The notes under the pieces: model-generated
The model's database searches: none
What the model saw: the letters and a program-made list of their open reading frames with translations, nothing else
Told to the model about the DNA's origin: nothing
Origin: JAAEQG01 sp023133475
Lineage (GTDB): Bacteria > Planctomycetota > Phycisphaerae > UBA1845
Reading direction: 5' to 3'
Assembly: GCA_030631415.1 (NCBI GenBank)
Contig: DAOVLE010000262.1
Span: 1-6,581 of the forward strand
DNA: 6,581 bases
Position numbers and translations under genes: made by a program
Shown here: positions 5,890-6,581 of the stretch, in pieces
Position numbering within the stretch: position 1 is the stretch's first letter
Layout: each line of letters begins with the position of its first letter

Positions 5890-6055
5890 GTAAACATTCA
5901 GTAAACCCGTCCAGCCTGTTGTACCGCCGGCATCTTGCCGGCATCCTACCGGCTGGAAGCCGGCGGTACGGTGGTGTCAGACGCCCTGACCACGCTTGCG
6001 TGGCCCTGCGCTCGGCAGTTGATCCTAACCTGCCATGGGTTCACTGAATGTTTAC
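5890..6055. mobile_element. MITE-like non-coding element with terminal inverted repeats
   Basis: A perfect 13-base inverted repeat bounds this 166-base stretch: GTAAACATTCAGT (5890-5902) and ACTGAATGTTTAC (6043-6055). Pairing continues inward, so 19 of 21 positions match (5890-5910 with 6035-6055). It has no ORF for a transposase. Inside are a nested palindromic repeat (5921-5969) and a CCACGC/GCGTGG hairpin (5990-6003). No clear target-site duplication is visible at the edges. It lies between the 3' end of the tRNA and the prepilin operon. It could instead be a large structured RNA or a REP-like element. Confidence 0.5.
5921..5969. repeat. Double palindromic repeat nested in the MITE-like element
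   Basis: The ends GTACCGCCGGC (5921-5931) and GCCGGCGGTAC (5959-5969) pair perfectly over 11 bases. Inside are two smaller palindromes: GCCGGCATCTTGCCGGC (5926-5942) and ACCGGCTGGAAGCCGGC (5948-5964). The second has the GGCTGGAAGCC core also present at 5112-5128. Confidence 0.8.
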
Positions 6056-6069
6056 AAAAAAGGTGGCAG

Positions 6070-6088
6070 GCAGGAGGCCATAGCCTGC
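6070..6088. repeat. Degenerate GCAGG...CCTGC palindrome
   Basis: GCAGGAGGCCATAGCCTGC has complementary GCAGG and CCTGC ends and a central GGCC. It resembles the GGCTGGAAGCC palindromes but is more diverged. It lies 25 bases beyond the tRNA 3' end. Confidence 0.4.
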
Positions 6089-6112
6089 GTCGTAGACACG
6101 GCTTACAAAAAC

Positions 6113-6186
6113 TAGCGGCGACTGGGTTCGAACCAGTGACCTTGGGTTTATGAATCCCACGCTCTAACCAACTGAGCTACGCCGCC
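6113..6186 (-). tRNA. tRNA-Met (CAT anticodon), elongator type
   Basis: The minus strand folds as a complete 74-base cloverleaf: acceptor GGCGGCG/CGCCGCT with a G-U first pair, D arm GCTC-AGTTGGTTA-GAGC, anticodon arm TGGGA-TTCATAA-ACCCA, variable AGGTC, T arm ACTGG-TTCGAAC-CCAGT, discriminator A. The anticodon at positions 34-36 is CAT. The paired first acceptor base and the D arm fit an elongator rather than an initiator tRNA. A lysidine-modified tRNA-Ile2 also has CAT and cannot be fully excluded. The last pair of the anticodon stem is an A-A mismatch. CCA is not encoded. Confidence 0.93.
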
Positions 6187-6581
6187 AACAGATATTCCTT
6201 GTAACCCACCAACCAAGCTTTTCGATCAGGCACCGCCTACGGCACCGAAACCATGCTCCGGGTGTGGATTCCAGGCCTGCATGGCCCATCGCTATAGTGT
6301 ATCTTACCGACACTTCCCGTATCTGGTCAATAGCCGTCCAGGCAGTATTAGGGAGGCCAGTGTAGCTGTTTCTTGCGGCATCATCCTCGATGGGGCTAAC
6401 AGGCAACAGGGCATCCCTCGGGTCCGCTGTGCCGACCAATCCGATGGCCGATTCTAAGGTGGAACAAAGTTCTGCGCACAGTGGAACGGTTCTGCGCACG
6501 AATCACGCGCATAAACTCCCCGACCGACCCTTGCGAGCCGTTCGGGAATAGGTGTTTCAAATTTTTTTCTGCCGTCTCAAA
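6187..6581. other. Stretch without a recognisable gene
   Basis: No ORF here looks like a protein I recognise. The longest (minus, 6499 down to 6164) runs into the tRNA gene and has no family motif. The only structure seen is a direct repeat at 6460-6499. A seven-T run at 6562-6568 has no strong hairpin next to it. Confidence 0.6.
6460..6499. repeat. Two direct repeats TGGAAC(n)GTTCTGCGCAC
   Basis: TGGAACAAAGTTCTGCGCAC (6460-6479) and TGGAACGGTTCTGCGCAC (6482-6499) stand in tandem, two bases apart. Each contains a small GAAC/GTTC dyad with a spacer of three bases or one. They may be protein-binding sites or an element end; no neighbouring gene tells which. Confidence 0.55.

Noticed and set aside
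6113..6186. Initiator tRNA-fMet
   Set aside because: The first acceptor base can pair (G-U) and the acceptor and D arm match the elongator form; an initiator would have an unpaired position 1-72 and three G-C pairs next to the anticodon loop.
6164..6499. 111-residue minus-strand ORF
   Set aside because: It runs 23 bases into the tRNA-Met gene, has no recognisable motif, shows no good ribosome binding site and begins inside a direct repeat.
6518..6568. Intrinsic terminator before the seven-T run
   Set aside because: Only a 5-base CCCGA/TCGGG pair with a large loop precedes it, and it is not adjacent to the T run.

Overview
The window (about 60% G+C by eye) looks like a chromosome segment from a Gram-negative member of the Planctomycetota or a close PVC relative. 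This is an inference from three things: two prepilin-like proteins with A-(F/L)TLVE cleavage sites and long basic leaders, an HlyD/AcrA-type adaptor, and intergenic repeats whose translations (RDREGAVGWP, MENGKWKM, NLRNLRIL) I associate with planctomycete-like genomes. No ribosomal or other phylogenetic marker beyond one tRNA is present.

Layout. Positions 1-1469 hold a minus-strand efflux operon: a promoter (1441-1469), a periplasmic adaptor (128-1378), a 99-base hairpin repeat, and the first codons of a second gene (1-17) that runs off the window and is probably the pump permease. Positions 1677-2465 (+) encode a ComF-family phosphoribosyltransferase-like protein with four Cys pairs. A repeat-filled gap (2466-2770) with a 40-base-pair imperfect hairpin separates it from lpdA (2771-4189, +), a complete dihydrolipoamide dehydrogenase with no E1/E2 partner in view. 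The convergent gap 4190-4460 is almost entirely short repeats. Two minus-strand prepilin-like genes follow, 18 bases apart (PilV/GspI-like 5199-5780, then PilW/GspJ-like 4461-5180), reading towards lpdA. Downstream on the map lie a MITE-like inverted-repeat element (5890-6055) and an elongator tRNA-Met (6113-6186, minus). From 6187 to the end I see no convincing gene.

The genes are ordinary; the space between them is not. At least eight kinds of short repeat occupy most non-coding DNA and also reach into coding sequence. Related heptamer inverted-repeat elements supply the stop codon of two unrelated genes. Palindromic repeats are translated inside the leaders of both prepilins. A 22-base duplication spans the comF stop. 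Several tandem tracts of different sequence share a period of seven bases. No CRISPR array, transposase or toxin-antitoxin pair was found. The most notable signals are the paired stop-supplying elements and the MITE-like element.
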